NCBI GenBank assembly: GCA_902801845.1
Contig: CADCJW010000008.1
Location: 1 to 64,000, forward strand
DNA length: 64,000 nucleotides
Reading direction: 5' to 3'
Source of the DNA: an uncultured Eubacteriales bacterium
GTDB lineage: Bacteria; Bacillota; Clostridia; Christensenellales; CAG-138
Each line of letters starts with the position of its first letter. The stretch's first letter is position 1. Below, piece by piece: positions 43,844-52,117 of this stretch. The translations under genes were made by a program, and so were the position numbers. A model generated the notes under the pieces. The model saw only the letters and a list, made by a program, of their open reading frames with translations. It did no database searches and had not been told where the DNA came from.

Positions 43844-45178
43844 ATGGCCTTTGAGGGCATCTCGGGAGGATTGCAAAACATCTTCAAAAAGCTGACGGGC
43901 CGCGGCCGTCTGTCCGAAAAGGACGTGAAGGACGCCATGCGGGAGATCCGCCTGGTCCTGTTGGAGGCGGACGTCAACTTCCTGGTGGTGAAGGACTTCG
44001 TAAAGAAGGTCACCGAGCGGGCGGTGGGGGCCGATGTGCTGGAAAGCCTGACCCCGGGCCAGCAGATCATCAAGATCGTCAACGAGGAGATGACCGCCCT
44101 CATGGGGTCCACCAACGCCCGGCTGGACTTCGGGTCCACCAAACCGGCCATCTTCCTGATGGCGGGCCTCCAGGGCGCGGGCAAGACCACCATGTGCGGC
44201 AAGCTCGCCATGCTCCTCAAAAAGCAATACGGCAAGAACCCACTCCTCTGCGCCTGCGACGTGTACCGACCAGCCGCCATCGACCAGCTGAAGATCGTGG
44301 GGGAGAAGACCGGCGTCCCCGTCTTTGAGAAGGGGCAGATCGACCCGGTGAAGATCGCCGCGGAGGCGGTGGAATACGCCCGGCGGAACTTCTACGACGT
44401 GCTCATCGTGGACACCGCGGGCCGGCTCCACGTGGACGAGGACATGATGAGCGAGCTCAAGAAGCTCCGGGATCTTTTGAACCCCGCCGAAGTCCTCCTG
44501 GTCATCGACGCCATGACGGGCCAGGACGCGGTGAACGCGGCCAAGGCCTTCCACGAGGCGGTGCCCCTCACCGGCGTGATCCTCACCAAGCTGGACGGCG
44601 ACACCCGGGGCGGCGCGGCCTTGTCCGTGAAGGCGGTCACCGGCAAGCCCATCAAGTTCGCGGGCACCGGCGAGAAGCTCACCGACATCGAGCCCTTCCA
44701 TCCGGATCGGATGGCCTCCCGGATTTTGGGCATGGGCGACGTCTTGACCCTCATCGAAAAGGCCCAGCAGGCCTTCGACGAGAAGAAGGCTGCCGAGATG
44801 GAGAAGAAGATGCGGACCGCGTCCTTCGATCTCAACGACTTTCTCGACCAGATGGAGCAGATGCAGAACATGGGCTCCATGGAGGACATGCTCAAGATGA
44901 TCCCCGGGGCCTCCAAGCTGGGGAACGTGCAGGTGGACGAAAAGCAGCTTGCCCGGACCAAGGCCATCATCCAGTCCATGACGAAGGCGGAGCGGGCGAA
45001 CCCCGACCTCTTGAACGCCAGCCGAAGGAAGCGCATCGCCAAGGGCAGCGGCACCAGCGTCCAGGAGGTGAACCGGCTCATGAACCAGTTCAACCAGAGC
45101 CGCCAGCTCATGAAGCAGATGACCAACAAGAAGTTTTTGAAGCGGGCTAGCCGGGGCGGCTTCCCCTTCGGATTCTAA
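43844..45178 (+). CDS. ffh: Signal recognition particle protein Ffh
   Basis: 444 residues. N domain, GTPase G domain with GLQGAGKTTMCGKLA, DTAGRLHVDED and TKLDGDTRGGAAL, and a Met-rich M domain (DQMEQMQNMGSMEDMLKMIPG ... MNQFNQSRQLMKQM) that binds 4.5S RNA and signal peptides. RBS GGAAGGAGG. Targets membrane and secreted proteins to FtsY and SecYEG. Confidence 0.97.
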   Translation: MAFEGISGGLQNIFKKLTGRGRLSEKDVKDAMREIRLVLLEADVNFLVVKDFVKKVTERAVGADVLESLTPGQQIIKIVNEEMTALMGSTNARLDFGSTKPAIFLMAGLQGAGKTTMCGKLAMLLKKQYGKNPLLCACDVYRPAAIDQLKIVGEKTGVPVFEKGQIDPVKIAAEAVEYARRNFYDVLIVDTAGRLHVDEDMMSELKKLRDLLNPAEVLLVIDAMTGQDAVNAAKAFHEAVPLTGVILTKLDGDTRGGAALSVKAVTGKPIKFAGTGEKLTDIEPFHPDRMASRILGMGDVLTLIEKAQQAFDEKKAAEMEKKMRTASFDLNDFLDQMEQMQNMGSMEDMLKMIPGASKLGNVQVDEKQLARTKAIIQSMTKAERANPDLLNASRRKRIAKGSGTSVQEVNRLMNQFNQSRQLMKQMTNKKFLKRASRGGFPFGF

Positions 45179-45184
45179 GATCGG

Positions 45185-45207
45185 AAAAAATGGTTTTGAC
45201 CGTTTTT
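45185..45207 (+). terminator. Weak hairpin after ffh
   Basis: A5-T-GGT, loop TTTG, ACC-G-T5: a short stem with A/T flanks and a T5 tract, 7 bases after the ffh stop. Partial termination would favour separate control of rpsP. Confidence 0.35.
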
Positions 45208-45247
45208 CATACAAAAAAAGAAATATAAAACAAGGAGAAAACAAACA

Positions 45248-45490
45248 ATGCTGAAGATCAGACTGCGCCGTATGGGCGCCAAGAAAGCCCCCTTCTACCG
45301 TATCATCGTGGCCGATTCCCGGGCGCCCCGCAACGGCGCTTTCGTGGAGGAGCTGGGTTACTACAACCCCGGCACCGAGCCTGCTGAGCTGAAGGTCGAC
45401 AACGAGAAGGCCGTCGCCTGGATGAAGAACGGCGCCCAGCCCACCGACACCGTCCGCGCCCTGCTCAAGAAGGCCGGCGCCATCGACTAA
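45248..45490 (+). CDS. rpsP: 30S ribosomal protein S16
   Basis: 80 residues. [20 protein letters not shown] then [21 protein letters not shown] is the invariant S16 N-terminus. RBS CAAGGAG. It starts the rpsP-khpA-rimM-trmD group with 3-base or overlapping joints. Confidence 0.98.
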   Translation: MLKIRLRRMGAKKAPFYRIIVADSRAPRNGAFVEELGYYNPGTEPAELKVDNEKAVAWMKNGAQPTDTVRALLKKAGAID

Positions 45491-45493
45491 GCC

Positions 45494-45721
45494 ATGGACG
45501 AGCTGGTACTGTTTATCGCCAAGAGCCTGGTGGACGATCCGGACGCCGTGAAGGTGGAGATGCGGGAGGAGGATGACGCCTTCGTCATCGAGCTCACCGT
45601 GGCTCCCTCCGACGCCGGCAAGGTCATCGGCAAGCAGGGCCGCATCGCCAAGGCCATCCGCACCATCGTCAAGGCGGCCTCCGTGGACGCCGAGAAGAAG
45701 TACGTGGTGGATATCCTGTGA
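45494..45721 (+). CDS. khpA: KH-domain RNA-binding protein KhpA (YlqC)
   Basis: 75 residues forming one KH domain: FVIELTVAPSDAGKVIGKQGRIAKAIRTIV, with the GxxG loop GKQG. It partners KhpB/Jag in RNA binding and cell-size control in Gram-positive bacteria. The position between rpsP and rimM is conserved. GTG of rimM overlaps its stop. Confidence 0.93.
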   Translation: MDELVLFIAKSLVDDPDAVKVEMREEDDAFVIELTVAPSDAGKVIGKQGRIAKAIRTIVKAASVDAEKKYVVDIL

Positions 45722-46233
45722 CGGAATACCTGCGCGTCGGGTTCATCGCCCGGCCCCACGGGATCCGGGGAGCCGTGAAGCTGAACCCGCTCACCGACGA
45801 CGTGGCCCGTTTCCAGGGGCTGAGGGAAGGATATTTGGAGCTGCACGGGGCCTATGCCCCCGTGCGGCTTTCTGTGCTCTCCAAGCGGCCTGACGCCGTG
45901 GTGGTGCACCTGGAGGGGTACGACACCGTGGAGGACGCCCAGCAGCTGCGGGGCGGGTTCCTCTGTGTGGATCGGGCCCATGCCGCCCAGCTCCCGGAGT
46001 ATACCTATTTCATCGCCGACCTTATCGGCCTTGCCGTCTCGGACACGGAGGGGAAGGACTACGGCCATGTGACGGACGTTCTCTCCACCGGCGCCAACGA
46101 CGTGTACGTCGTCGACGGCGGCAAGCTCATGGTCCCCGCCCTGAAAAAGGTCATCGAACGGGTGGACGTGCAGGGCGGCAGGATGGTCTTCAAGGCCGAC
46201 GTGCTCAGGGAGGTGGGTCTCTTTGCGGATTGA
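45718..46233 (+). CDS. rimM: 16S rRNA processing protein RimM
   Basis: 171 residues from GTG. N-terminal beta-barrel with [21 protein letters not shown]-terminal PRC barrel ([36 protein letters not shown]). It helps mature the 30S head with S19. Coupled to khpA at its start and overlapping trmD by 11 bases at its end. Confidence 0.95.
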   Translation: MTEYLRVGFIARPHGIRGAVKLNPLTDDVARFQGLREGYLELHGAYAPVRLSVLSKRPDAVVVHLEGYDTVEDAQQLRGGFLCVDRAHAAQLPEYTYFIADLIGLAVSDTEGKDYGHVTDVLSTGANDVYVVDGGKLMVPALKKVIERVDVQGGRMVFKADVLREVGLFAD

Positions 46234-46924
46234 CGTATTGACCCTGTTTCCGGATATGTTCCGGGGCCCCTTCTCCGAGTCCATGCTCAAGCGGGCCCAG
46301 GAGAACGGGCTTCTGGAGATCGCCCTCCACGACATCCGCGCCTGGGCCGACAACAAGCACAGCAAGGCGGACGACTATCCCTTCGGCGGCGGGGCGGGCC
46401 TCGTGATGATGGCCCAGCCCATCTTCGACGCCGTGGCGGCGGTGGACCCGGACCATGAGGCCCGCCGCATCCTGCTGACCCCCCGGGGGAGGCTCCTCAC
46501 CACCGAGCGGGCCTGTACCCTGGCGAAGCATCCCCGGCTGCTGCTTCTCTGCGGCCACTACGAGGGGGTGGACGAGCGGGTCATGGCCCTCATGGACGAG
46601 GAGATCTCCATCGGCGACTATATCCTTACCGGCGGGGAGCTGCCCGCCATGGTGCTGGTGGACGCGGTGAGCCGGTTCGTGCCCGGGGTCCTGGGCAGCG
46701 GCGAGAGCGCGGAGGAGGAGAGCTTCTCCCGAAGCCTTTTGGAGTACCCCCAGTACACCCGGCCCGCGGAGTTTCGGGGCATGGCCGTGCCGGAGGTGCT
46801 GCTTTCGGGCCACGGGGCCAACATCGCGGCCTGGCGGCAGGCGCAAGCCCTCGAGAAGACCCGGGAGAATCGGCCGGAGCTTCTCGGCACCTACGGAAAA
46901 TACTACGAAAATAAGGGAAAATAG
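46223..46924 (+). CDS. trmD: tRNA (guanine37-N1)-methyltransferase
   Basis: 233 residues from TTG, with AGGGAGGT 8 bases upstream inside rimM. The trefoil-knot SPOUT motifs are complete: [43 protein letters not shown] and [17 protein letters not shown]. It methylates G37 and prevents frameshifting. Confidence 0.97.
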   Translation: MRIDVLTLFPDMFRGPFSESMLKRAQENGLLEIALHDIRAWADNKHSKADDYPFGGGAGLVMMAQPIFDAVAAVDPDHEARRILLTPRGRLLTTERACTLAKHPRLLLLCGHYEGVDERVMALMDEEISIGDYILTGGELPAMVLVDAVSRFVPGVLGSGESAEEESFSRSLLEYPQYTRPAEFRGMAVPEVLLSGHGANIAAWRQAQALEKTRENRPELLGTYGKYYENKGK

Positions 46925-46927
46925 GGC

Positions 46928-46956
46928 TTGCATTCCCCTTTTTTCCATGCTATAAT
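46928..46956 (+). promoter_or_regulatory. Sigma-A promoter of rplS
   Basis: TTGCAT (46928-46933), 17 bases, TATAAT (46951-46956), giving an approximately 85-base leader. The leader has a short GGAC/GTCC hairpin but no ribosomal-leader consensus I can name. Confidence 0.8.
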
Positions 46957-47048
46957 ACGCCCGTTGCGGCAATGGACGGTCCACTGTCCTGCTTTTTGCG
47001 GTCATGAACGCCCGTATCGCTCATATAGAACGAGAGGAGAAAATCAAA

Positions 47049-47402
47049 ATGTCCGACATCATCAAGGAACTGGAAAAAGAACAGCTGCGCACCGATCTGC
47101 CTGAGCTGGAGATCGGCGATCAGGTCCGGGTGTTCGTGAAGGTCGTGGAAGGCACTCACGAGCGTCTGCAGAACTTCGAAGGCATCGTCATCAAGATGGA
47201 GGGCGGCGGCATCCGCAAGTCCTTCACCGTCCGCCGTATCTCCTACGGCGTGGGCGTGGAGCGTACCTTCCCCTATCACAGCCCCCGCATCGGCCGCATC
47301 GAGGTGGTCCGTCACGGCGTCGTTCGCCGGGCGAAGCTGTACTACCTCCGCGAGCGTTCCGGCAAGGCTGCCAAGATCCGCGAGCGCATCGTCACCAAAT
47401 AA
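47049..47402 (+). CDS. rplS: 50S ribosomal protein L19
   Basis: 117 residues from ATG 47049 (GAGGAG upstream). [29 protein letters not shown] and [35 protein letters not shown] are L19 signatures; the longer in-frame start at 47004 would add a non-family N-terminus. It sits at the 30S-50S interface. Confidence 0.98.
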   Translation: MSDIIKELEKEQLRTDLPELEIGDQVRVFVKVVEGTHERLQNFEGIVIKMEGGGIRKSFTVRRISYGVGVERTFPYHSPRIGRIEVVRHGVVRRAKLYYLRERSGKAAKIRERIVTK

Positions 47403-47403
47403 G

Positions 47404-47437
47404 ACAAAAAACGCCCCGCTTGCGGGGCTTTTTTGTA
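47404..47437. terminator. Bidirectional intrinsic terminator after rplS
   Basis: GCCCCGC (47413-47419), TT, GCGGGGC (47422-47428), flanked by A-rich and T6 arms that extend the stem. It ends the trmD-rplS transcript. Confidence 0.9.
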
Positions 47438-47444
47438 TCATGGA

Positions 47445-47608
47445 GCGTTTCCAAGGGAACGCGAGAAATCATGATACGCAGTATCAAATCATGGCACAGC
47501 CAAATCATGGGCGTCAGCCCAAATCATTCTTGGATGATTTGCACCTGCGGTGCATGATTTGACCTGCGGTCATGATTTGCCAAATGGCATGATTTGCGCC
47601 AAAGGCGC
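47445..47608. repeat. Symmetric array of eight mini-hairpins separated by AAATCAT / ATGATTT 7-mers
   Basis: After a first hairpin (47445-47462), AAATCAT occurs at 47466, 47486, 47502 and 47521, and ATGATTT at 47534, 47554, 47572 and 47589. Between them are hairpins of unrelated sequence: GATAC-GCA-GTATC, GGC-ACA-GCC, GGGC-GTCA-GCCC, then the centre TCTTGG, then GCACC-TGC-GGTGC, GACC-TGC-GGTC, GCCA-AA-TGGC and GCGCC-AAA-GGCGC. The 7-mers of the two halves are complementary, so the whole array can also fold back on itself. It ends 4 bases before the rbgA Shine-Dalgarno. Confidence 0.9.
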
Positions 47609-47623
47609 ATGAAAAGGAGGAAC

Positions 47624-48472
47624 ATGCTCATCCAATGGTATCCGGGGCACATGGCGAAGGCCAAGCGCATGCTCCAGGAGAATTTGAAGCTGGTGGACGC
47701 GGTGGCGGAGATCGTGGACGCCCGGGCGCCGGAGGCGTCCCGGAACCCGGACTTCGACGGTCTGTTCGCCGCAAAGGCGCGGCTGATCCTCCTCAACAAG
47801 GCGGACCTTGCCGACGAAGCCATGACCCGCCGGTTCGTGGAGTATTACAAGGGCCGGTGCTTTTTGGCTGCGCCCATCGTCTCCACCGGCGCCGCCGGGA
47901 GGAAGCAGGCCGTGTCCCTCATGGAGCGGGCGGTTTCCGACAAGGTCAGGCGCATGGAGGAGAAAGGGGTCAAAAAGACCGTCCGGGTCATGGTGGTGGG
48001 CATCCCCAACGTGGGTAAGAGCACCTTCATCAACCGGATCGCCGGCGAGAACCGGGCGAAGACCGGGGACACCCCCGGCGTCACCCGATCGAAGCAGTGG
48101 GTGAAGGTGAACGCGTACCTGGAGCTCATGGACAGCCCCGGCCTCCTCTGGCCCAAGCTGGAGGACCAGGAGAAGGCCCTGTCATTGGCGTTTTTGGGGT
48201 CCATCAACGACGATATCCTGGACGGGGAGGAACTGGCCCAACGGCTCCTCATCCGGCTTCGGGAGCTGGCGCCCCAGGCCCTCATGGACCGGTACAAGAA
48301 GGTCACGCCCGACACCCCCGAGGGGGAGCTGCTGGAGGCGGTGGCCAAAAGCCGCGGCTTCCTTCTGTCCGGTGGCGTGCTGGATACCGAGCGGGCGGCC
48401 CGGATCGTCCTCGACGAGTTCCGGGGCGGCAAGATCGCGAAAGTTACGCTGGACAGGATTCCTGAGATTTAG
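47624..48472 (+). CDS. rbgA: Ribosome biogenesis GTPase RbgA (YlqF)
   Basis: 282 residues. Circularly permuted GTPase: G4 LLNKADLAD comes before G1 GIPNVGKSTFINRI and G3 DSPGLLWP. The N-terminus MLIQWYPGHMAKAKRML is diagnostic. It completes 50S assembly with L16/L27. ATG 47624 has AAAGGAGG at short spacing (3 bases); the site directly follows the hairpin array, so initiation may be sensitive to its folding. Confidence 0.95.
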   Translation: MLIQWYPGHMAKAKRMLQENLKLVDAVAEIVDARAPEASRNPDFDGLFAAKARLILLNKADLADEAMTRRFVEYYKGRCFLAAPIVSTGAAGRKQAVSLMERAVSDKVRRMEEKGVKKTVRVMVVGIPNVGKSTFINRIAGENRAKTGDTPGVTRSKQWVKVNAYLELMDSPGLLWPKLEDQEKALSLAFLGSINDDILDGEELAQRLLIRLRELAPQALMDRYKKVTPDTPEGELLEAVAKSRGFLLSGGVLDTERAARIVLDEFRGGKIAKVTLDRIPEI

Positions 48473-48482
48473 TTTTTCTTTT

Positions 48483-48633
48483 GCCGCTTTTTCTCTTTCG
48501 ACAAAGAGGAAAAAGCGGCGCAAAAAGAGAAGCTCAAGGAAGATAAGGCTTTTTTACACATAATCTGTTTTTCCCCCATGTGCTTCTCTTTTTTCGGTTC
48601 CTTTTTTCTCTTCACCGAAGAGAAAAAAGGAAC
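48483..48633. repeat. Interspersed double-hairpin element, copy E (type 2)
   Basis: Left hairpin 48483-48519: arms GCCGCTTTTTCTCTTT and AAAGAGGAAAAAGCGGC with one bulge, loop CGAC. Right hairpin: 17-bp perfect stem 48597-48613 / 48617-48633, loop ACC. The flank GCAAAAAGAGAAGC is mirrored by TGCTTCTCTTTTTT, so the element is two left halves face to face, as in copy A. It lies 11 bases after rbgA and before rnhB. Confidence 0.85.
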
Positions 48634-48651
48634 AAAAAGAAAGGAAACTCC

Positions 48652-49284
48652 ATGAAAGTGACCGAAAAGGAGCTCCAACGCCTCGCGGAGCTCTCCAAAA
48701 TCGATAAAACCTACTGGGACCAGCCGGGCGTCATTTTGGCCGGCATGGACGAGGTGGGCCGCGGCCCTCTCGCCGGCCCCGTGGTGGTGGGCTGCGTGGT
48801 CATGCCGCCGGAGCCCCTGCTGCCCTATATCAACGACTCCAAAAAGCTGTCGGAGAAGCGGCGGGAAGCCCTCTACGACCAGATCTTAGCCACCTCCCTG
48901 GCCCACTCTACCGCCTGGATCGGCCCGGAGGTCATCGACGAGATCAACATCCTGGAGGCCACGAAACGGGGCTTCAAGGAGGCCTTCGCCAAGATCGGCG
49001 TCCCTGTGACCGACGTACTCATCGACGCCCTGCGGGGTCTCGACATCCCCGCCCGGCAGCACCCGCTGATCCACGGGGACGCCCTGACCTACTCCATCGG
49101 CGCCGCGTCCATCCTGGCCAAGGTGGCCCGGGACCGGTACATGATCGAGCAGGACGCCCTCTATCCCCAGTACGGCTTCGCCCGGAACAAGGGCTACGGC
49201 ACGGCGGAGCACATCGCCGCCCTCAAAGCGTACGGCCCCTGTCCCATCCACCGCAAGAGCTTCATCGGCCACTTCGTCCCATGA
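48652..49284 (+). CDS. rnhB: Ribonuclease HII
   Basis: 210 residues from ATG 48652, just beyond repeat copy E; an upstream in-frame start would translate the hairpin. Acidic active site AGMDEVGRGPLAGPVV, INDSKKLSEKRRE, LIDALRG and ILAKVARDRYM. It removes ribonucleotides from DNA. AAAGGAAA is a modest ribosome binding site. Confidence 0.95.
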   Translation: MKVTEKELQRLAELSKIDKTYWDQPGVILAGMDEVGRGPLAGPVVVGCVVMPPEPLLPYINDSKKLSEKRREALYDQILATSLAHSTAWIGPEVIDEINILEATKRGFKEAFAKIGVPVTDVLIDALRGLDIPARQHPLIHGDALTYSIGAASILAKVARDRYMIEQDALYPQYGFARNKGYGTAEHIAALKAYGPCPIHRKSFIGHFVP

Positions 49285-49622
49285 ACACCGGCCGACGGGG
49301 GGAACGGCTGGCCGCCCTGTATCTCTTCTTCCACGGCTGCCGCATTTTGGAACGCAACTACCGCTTCGGCCGCTACGAGATCGACATCGTGGCCCGGGAG
49401 CGGCGGTCGGGCACCCTTATCTTCGTGGAGGTGAAGACCCGTTCCGCCGCGGACCATGGCCTGCCCCGGGAGGCGGTGGGCCCGAAAAAGCAGCTCTATC
49501 TCACCCGCGCCGCCCAGGGGTACATGAAGCAGCACGGCGGCTTCAACGACCCCGCCCGCTTCGACGTCATCGAGGTCTACACAAAGCCCCTGCGCGTCAT
49601 CCACATCCCCAACGCCTTTTGA
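49281..49622 (+). CDS. UPF0102 nuclease-like protein YraN
   Basis: 113 residues. A PD-(D/E)xK-type core is visible: ILERNYRFGRYEIDIVARE then LIFVEVKTRS. The family follows rnhB in many bacteria; function is unproven. It overlaps the rnhB stop (ATGA). Confidence 0.88.
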   Translation: MNTGRRGERLAALYLFFHGCRILERNYRFGRYEIDIVARERRSGTLIFVEVKTRSAADHGLPREAVGPKKQLYLTRAAQGYMKQHGGFNDPARFDVIEVYTKPLRVIHIPNAF

Positions 49623-49679
49623 CCCCACAGCCGCGACAGCTCTGCTTTGGAAGGACAGCAGGGCCGCGTTTTGCTGCTT

Positions 49680-49742
49680 TGGAACCAACGGGGGAGAGGC
49701 TGGAACCATCTTGGGACCATATTGGAACCAAGGTTGAAACCA
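49680..49742. repeat. Helically phased TGGAACCA repeat
   Basis: TGGAACCA at 49680 and 49701, TGGGACCA at 49712, TGGAACCA at 49723 and TGAAACCA at 49735; the last four are 11, 11 and 12 bases apart. The box is a near palindrome (TGG..CCA). The 11-base period excludes a coding origin. Confidence 0.6.
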
Positions 49743-49749
49743 AGGGAAA

Positions 49750-49811
49750 GAATAAGAATAAGAAAAAGAGAAAGAGAATGAATATGAATATGAGTAAGAG
49801 TATGTGTGTGT
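49750..49811. repeat. Hexanucleotide microsatellite (GAATAA / GAGAAA / GAATAT variants)
   Basis: Ten successive 6-mers, each starting with G, from GAATAA GAATAA through GAAAAA, GAGAAA, GAGAAT, GAATAT GAATAT, GAGTAA, GAGTAT to GTGTGT. Purine-rich on the plus strand. Confidence 0.75.
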
Positions 49812-49896
49812 CAGGGAGGGCGCACACACATCTTGGGCAGCCCCTTTTATAAATCGTGACGAATTGGGGACAATGTGAACCCTTTTTGACAATGGA

Positions 49897-49926
49897 TTGC
49901 AATCCGGGGAAGGGTTGTGCTATCAT
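49897..49926 (+). promoter_or_regulatory. Possible promoter of the glycosyltransferase pair
   Basis: TTGCAA (49897-49902), 18 bases, TATCAT (49921-49926), 46 bases before the GTG start. A TTGACA at 49886-49891 is badly spaced. Confidence 0.4.
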
Positions 49927-49972
49927 ACAAACGAGGAAATATATCCATAGGTAGATTCGCGGAGGAACGTAC

Positions 49973-52117
49973 GTGCAGAAAAAGGTTCTGAGCGCCATCG
50001 TGGCGGTGCTGGCGGTGGCGGTGCTCGTGGGAGCGGGCTTCTATTTCAAGGGCAAGGGGAAGGGCCATACCCTGGCGGCCAGCCTGGGCACAGCCCTCGA
50101 TCTGTCCGGAGAGTCCGGCACACTGCCCGAGGACTGGTATGTGAGCTCCTATGAAAACGAATACGAGGCCTTTCTGGACGGGACGGGGACGCTGATTTTG
50201 CGCACGGACGTGGCCGACGATCTGCGGCTCTGCAAACAGGTGACGGTGGCGGAGGGGACGAAGTACGTGCTCTCCGGCTTCATCGCCACCGAGGGCGTGG
50301 AGGAGGGCCGGGGCGCCTCCCTGTCCATCGACAACTACAGCCTGGACAAGAGCTGCGTCTACACGGCGGGGCTCCTGGGCGACAACGACTTCACCGAGAC
50401 CCGCCTGTATTTTGAGACCAAACCGGGCCAGACCGAGGTCATCCTCGCCCTGCGCCTGGGCGGCTACTCCGAGGCCAGCCGGGGCACGGTCCGCTTCAAG
50501 GACATTTCCCTGCGCGCCGGCGGGGCGGAGGAGGGGCGGTACCAGGTTTTGGAGCCCTGGGGCGGCACCTCCGGCGACGACGAGGACGACGCCTTCCGGG
50601 ACGAGGAGCACTACAAGTCCTTCTTCGCCGTCATCGTCTGGGCGGCGGTGCTCTCGGGCATCCTGCTCCTCTTCGGCGTCTACCGGAACCGGCGGCTGCT
50701 CACGGGCAAATCCCTGCCCGACAAGGCCTACTGGCTGGGTTTTGTCTTCATCGTTGTGGTGGGGCTTATCCTGCGGCTGATCCTCTGCGCCCTGTTCAAA
50801 GGCCACGACACGGACCTGGCCTGCTTCATGGGCTGGGGCCGGGACATCGCCGGCAACGGCACCCGCCAGTTCTACTGGGCGGAGGGCCACGACTGGTATG
50901 ACTATCCCCCGGGCTACATGCTCTTCCTGGGCGGGTACTCCCGGCTGCTGTCCCTGTTCGGGGACGGGCTGGGAGGCGTCTGGGAGCTGTTCCTCTACAT
51001 GTTCCCGGCGGTGGTGGCTGACCTTGCTTTGGCGCTGCTCGTCATGGCCTTCGCCCGGCGGCAGCGGATCAACAACGCCGGCGCCCTGATCCTGGGCGGG
51101 CTGGTGTTTTTGAACCCGGCGCTGCTGTTCCTCTCCGGGGCCTGGGGGCAGATCGACTCCATCCTGACCCTGTGGCTGGCGGTGAGCTTCCTGCTGCTCC
51201 TGCGGCGGACGGAGGGGCCCAAATTGGACGTCTGGCCCATCCTCTCCGGGGCCGTCTTCGGCCTGGCGGTCATGACCAAGTGGCAGGCCCTCATGTTCGG
51301 GCCGGTGTACGCCTTCGCCCACCTGTTCCTGATCCGCTGGGGGGAGAAGGAGGGCAAAAAGGACCTGCTTTCCACGGTCCTCGGCGCCCTGTCGGCTTTC
51401 GCCGTCATCCTGCTGGTCTCTTTGCCCTTCAAGGGAGATCAAAGCCTGTTCTGGTTCGTGGGCCGGTTCCTCAACGCCTCCGGCCACTATGACTACGCCA
51501 CCGTGGAGGCCTACAACTACTTCGCCTTCTGCGGCGCCAACTGGAAGCGGGCCGGAGAGTATATCCTTCCGAACCTGCTCACCTTCAAGCAGTTCGGCAC
51601 CATCGCCATCTGCCTGGCCGTGGTCTGCGGCTTCATGACGGTGCTGCGCCGGTATCAGGCCCAAAAAAGTCGGGGCGTCAGCCTCAGTGAGGACAAGGGC
51701 TTCGTGTTTCTGGCCGCGTCCCTCACCATGGCCTTCATCTTCACCTTCGGCCACTACATGCACGAGCGGTACGTGGTGCCGGTGCTGGTGATGCTCCTCT
51801 TCGCCTACGCCTACTATAAGGACAAGCGGCTGCTGCTGGTGGCCCTGCTCTTCACCGTGACCACCTTCCTCAACGAGATGATGGCCCAGTACGTGGTGAG
51901 CAAGGGGGCCATGGAGGTGATCCGGGGCGGCCGGGAGCACAACACGGTCCTTCGCTTCTGGGCCGGGGCGGAGGTGCTGGTGTGCCTGTACTTCGGCTAC
52001 GTGGCGGCGGACATGCTCCACGATTTGAAAGGTAAGGTGGGCGCCCTGCTGCTGCGGGAGGAGAGCGGGCATCCCGGCCGGCTTTACGGATGGATCGAGG
52101 AGGGCTTGAAGAAATGA
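49973..52117 (+). CDS. Multi-pass membrane glycosyltransferase (GT-C fold, PMT-related)
   Basis: 714 residues from GTG with GCGGAGGAA upstream. One N-terminal helix (5-25), then an extracytoplasmic beta-rich domain (about 40-200; TRLYFETKPGQTEVILALRL) resembling a carbohydrate-binding module, then 9-11 membrane helices. The first loop after the helix has GHDTDLACFMGWGRDIAGNG with the acidic residue expected of GT-C enzymes, and DYPPGYMLFLGGY. FTFGHYMHERYVVPVLVML near the end is typical of GT39/GT83-like proteins. Likely transfers sugar from a polyprenyl-phosphate donor; acceptor unknown. Coupled to the next gene. Confidence 0.75.
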   Translation: MQKKVLSAIVAVLAVAVLVGAGFYFKGKGKGHTLAASLGTALDLSGESGTLPEDWYVSSYENEYEAFLDGTGTLILRTDVADDLRLCKQVTVAEGTKYVLSGFIATEGVEEGRGASLSIDNYSLDKSCVYTAGLLGDNDFTETRLYFETKPGQTEVILALRLGGYSEASRGTVRFKDISLRAGGAEEGRYQVLEPWGGTSGDDEDDAFRDEEHYKSFFAVIVWAAVLSGILLLFGVYRNRRLLTGKSLPDKAYWLGFVFIVVVGLILRLILCALFKGHDTDLACFMGWGRDIAGNGTRQFYWAEGHDWYDYPPGYMLFLGGYSRLLSLFGDGLGGVWELFLYMFPAVVADLALALLVMAFARRQRINNAGALILGGLVFLNPALLFLSGAWGQIDSILTLWLAVSFLLLLRRTEGPKLDVWPILSGAVFGLAVMTKWQALMFGPVYAFAHLFLIRWGEKEGKKDLLSTVLGALSAFAVILLVSLPFKGDQSLFWFVGRFLNASGHYDYATVEAYNYFAFCGANWKRAGEYILPNLLTFKQFGTIAICLAVVCGFMTVLRRYQAQKSRGVSLSEDKGFVFLAASLTMAFIFTFGHYMHERYVVPVLVMLLFAYAYYKDKRLLLVALLFTVTTFLNEMMAQYVVSKGAMEVIRGGREHNTVLRFWAGAEVLVCLYFGYVAADMLHDLKGKVGALLLREESGHPGRLYGWIEEGLKK

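Larger units (their letters stand above)
49623..49972. other. 350-base gene-free stretch between yraN and the glycosyltransferases
   Basis: No gene is supported here. It contains an imperfect GC hairpin after yraN (about 49650-49672), five TGGAACCA-type boxes with 11-base spacing (49680-49742), a hexamer microsatellite (49750-49811), a 9-bp hairpin ATGTGTGTG/CACACACAT (49802-49810 / 49823-49831), and a promoter at 49897-49926. Both-strand reading frames through the repeats are low-complexity artefacts. Confidence 0.7.

Noticed and set aside
47445..47608. CRISPR array
   Set aside because: The separators are only 7 bases, change to the complement halfway, and the intervals are self-complementary hairpins of 9-13 bases; no cas gene is near.
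49750..49990. Small protein encoded on the minus strand through the hexamer repeat (Ser-Tyr/Ser-Phe repeats)
   Set aside because: The repeat pattern is a direct translation of a 6-base microsatellite, and the frame lacks a ribosome binding site or relatives.
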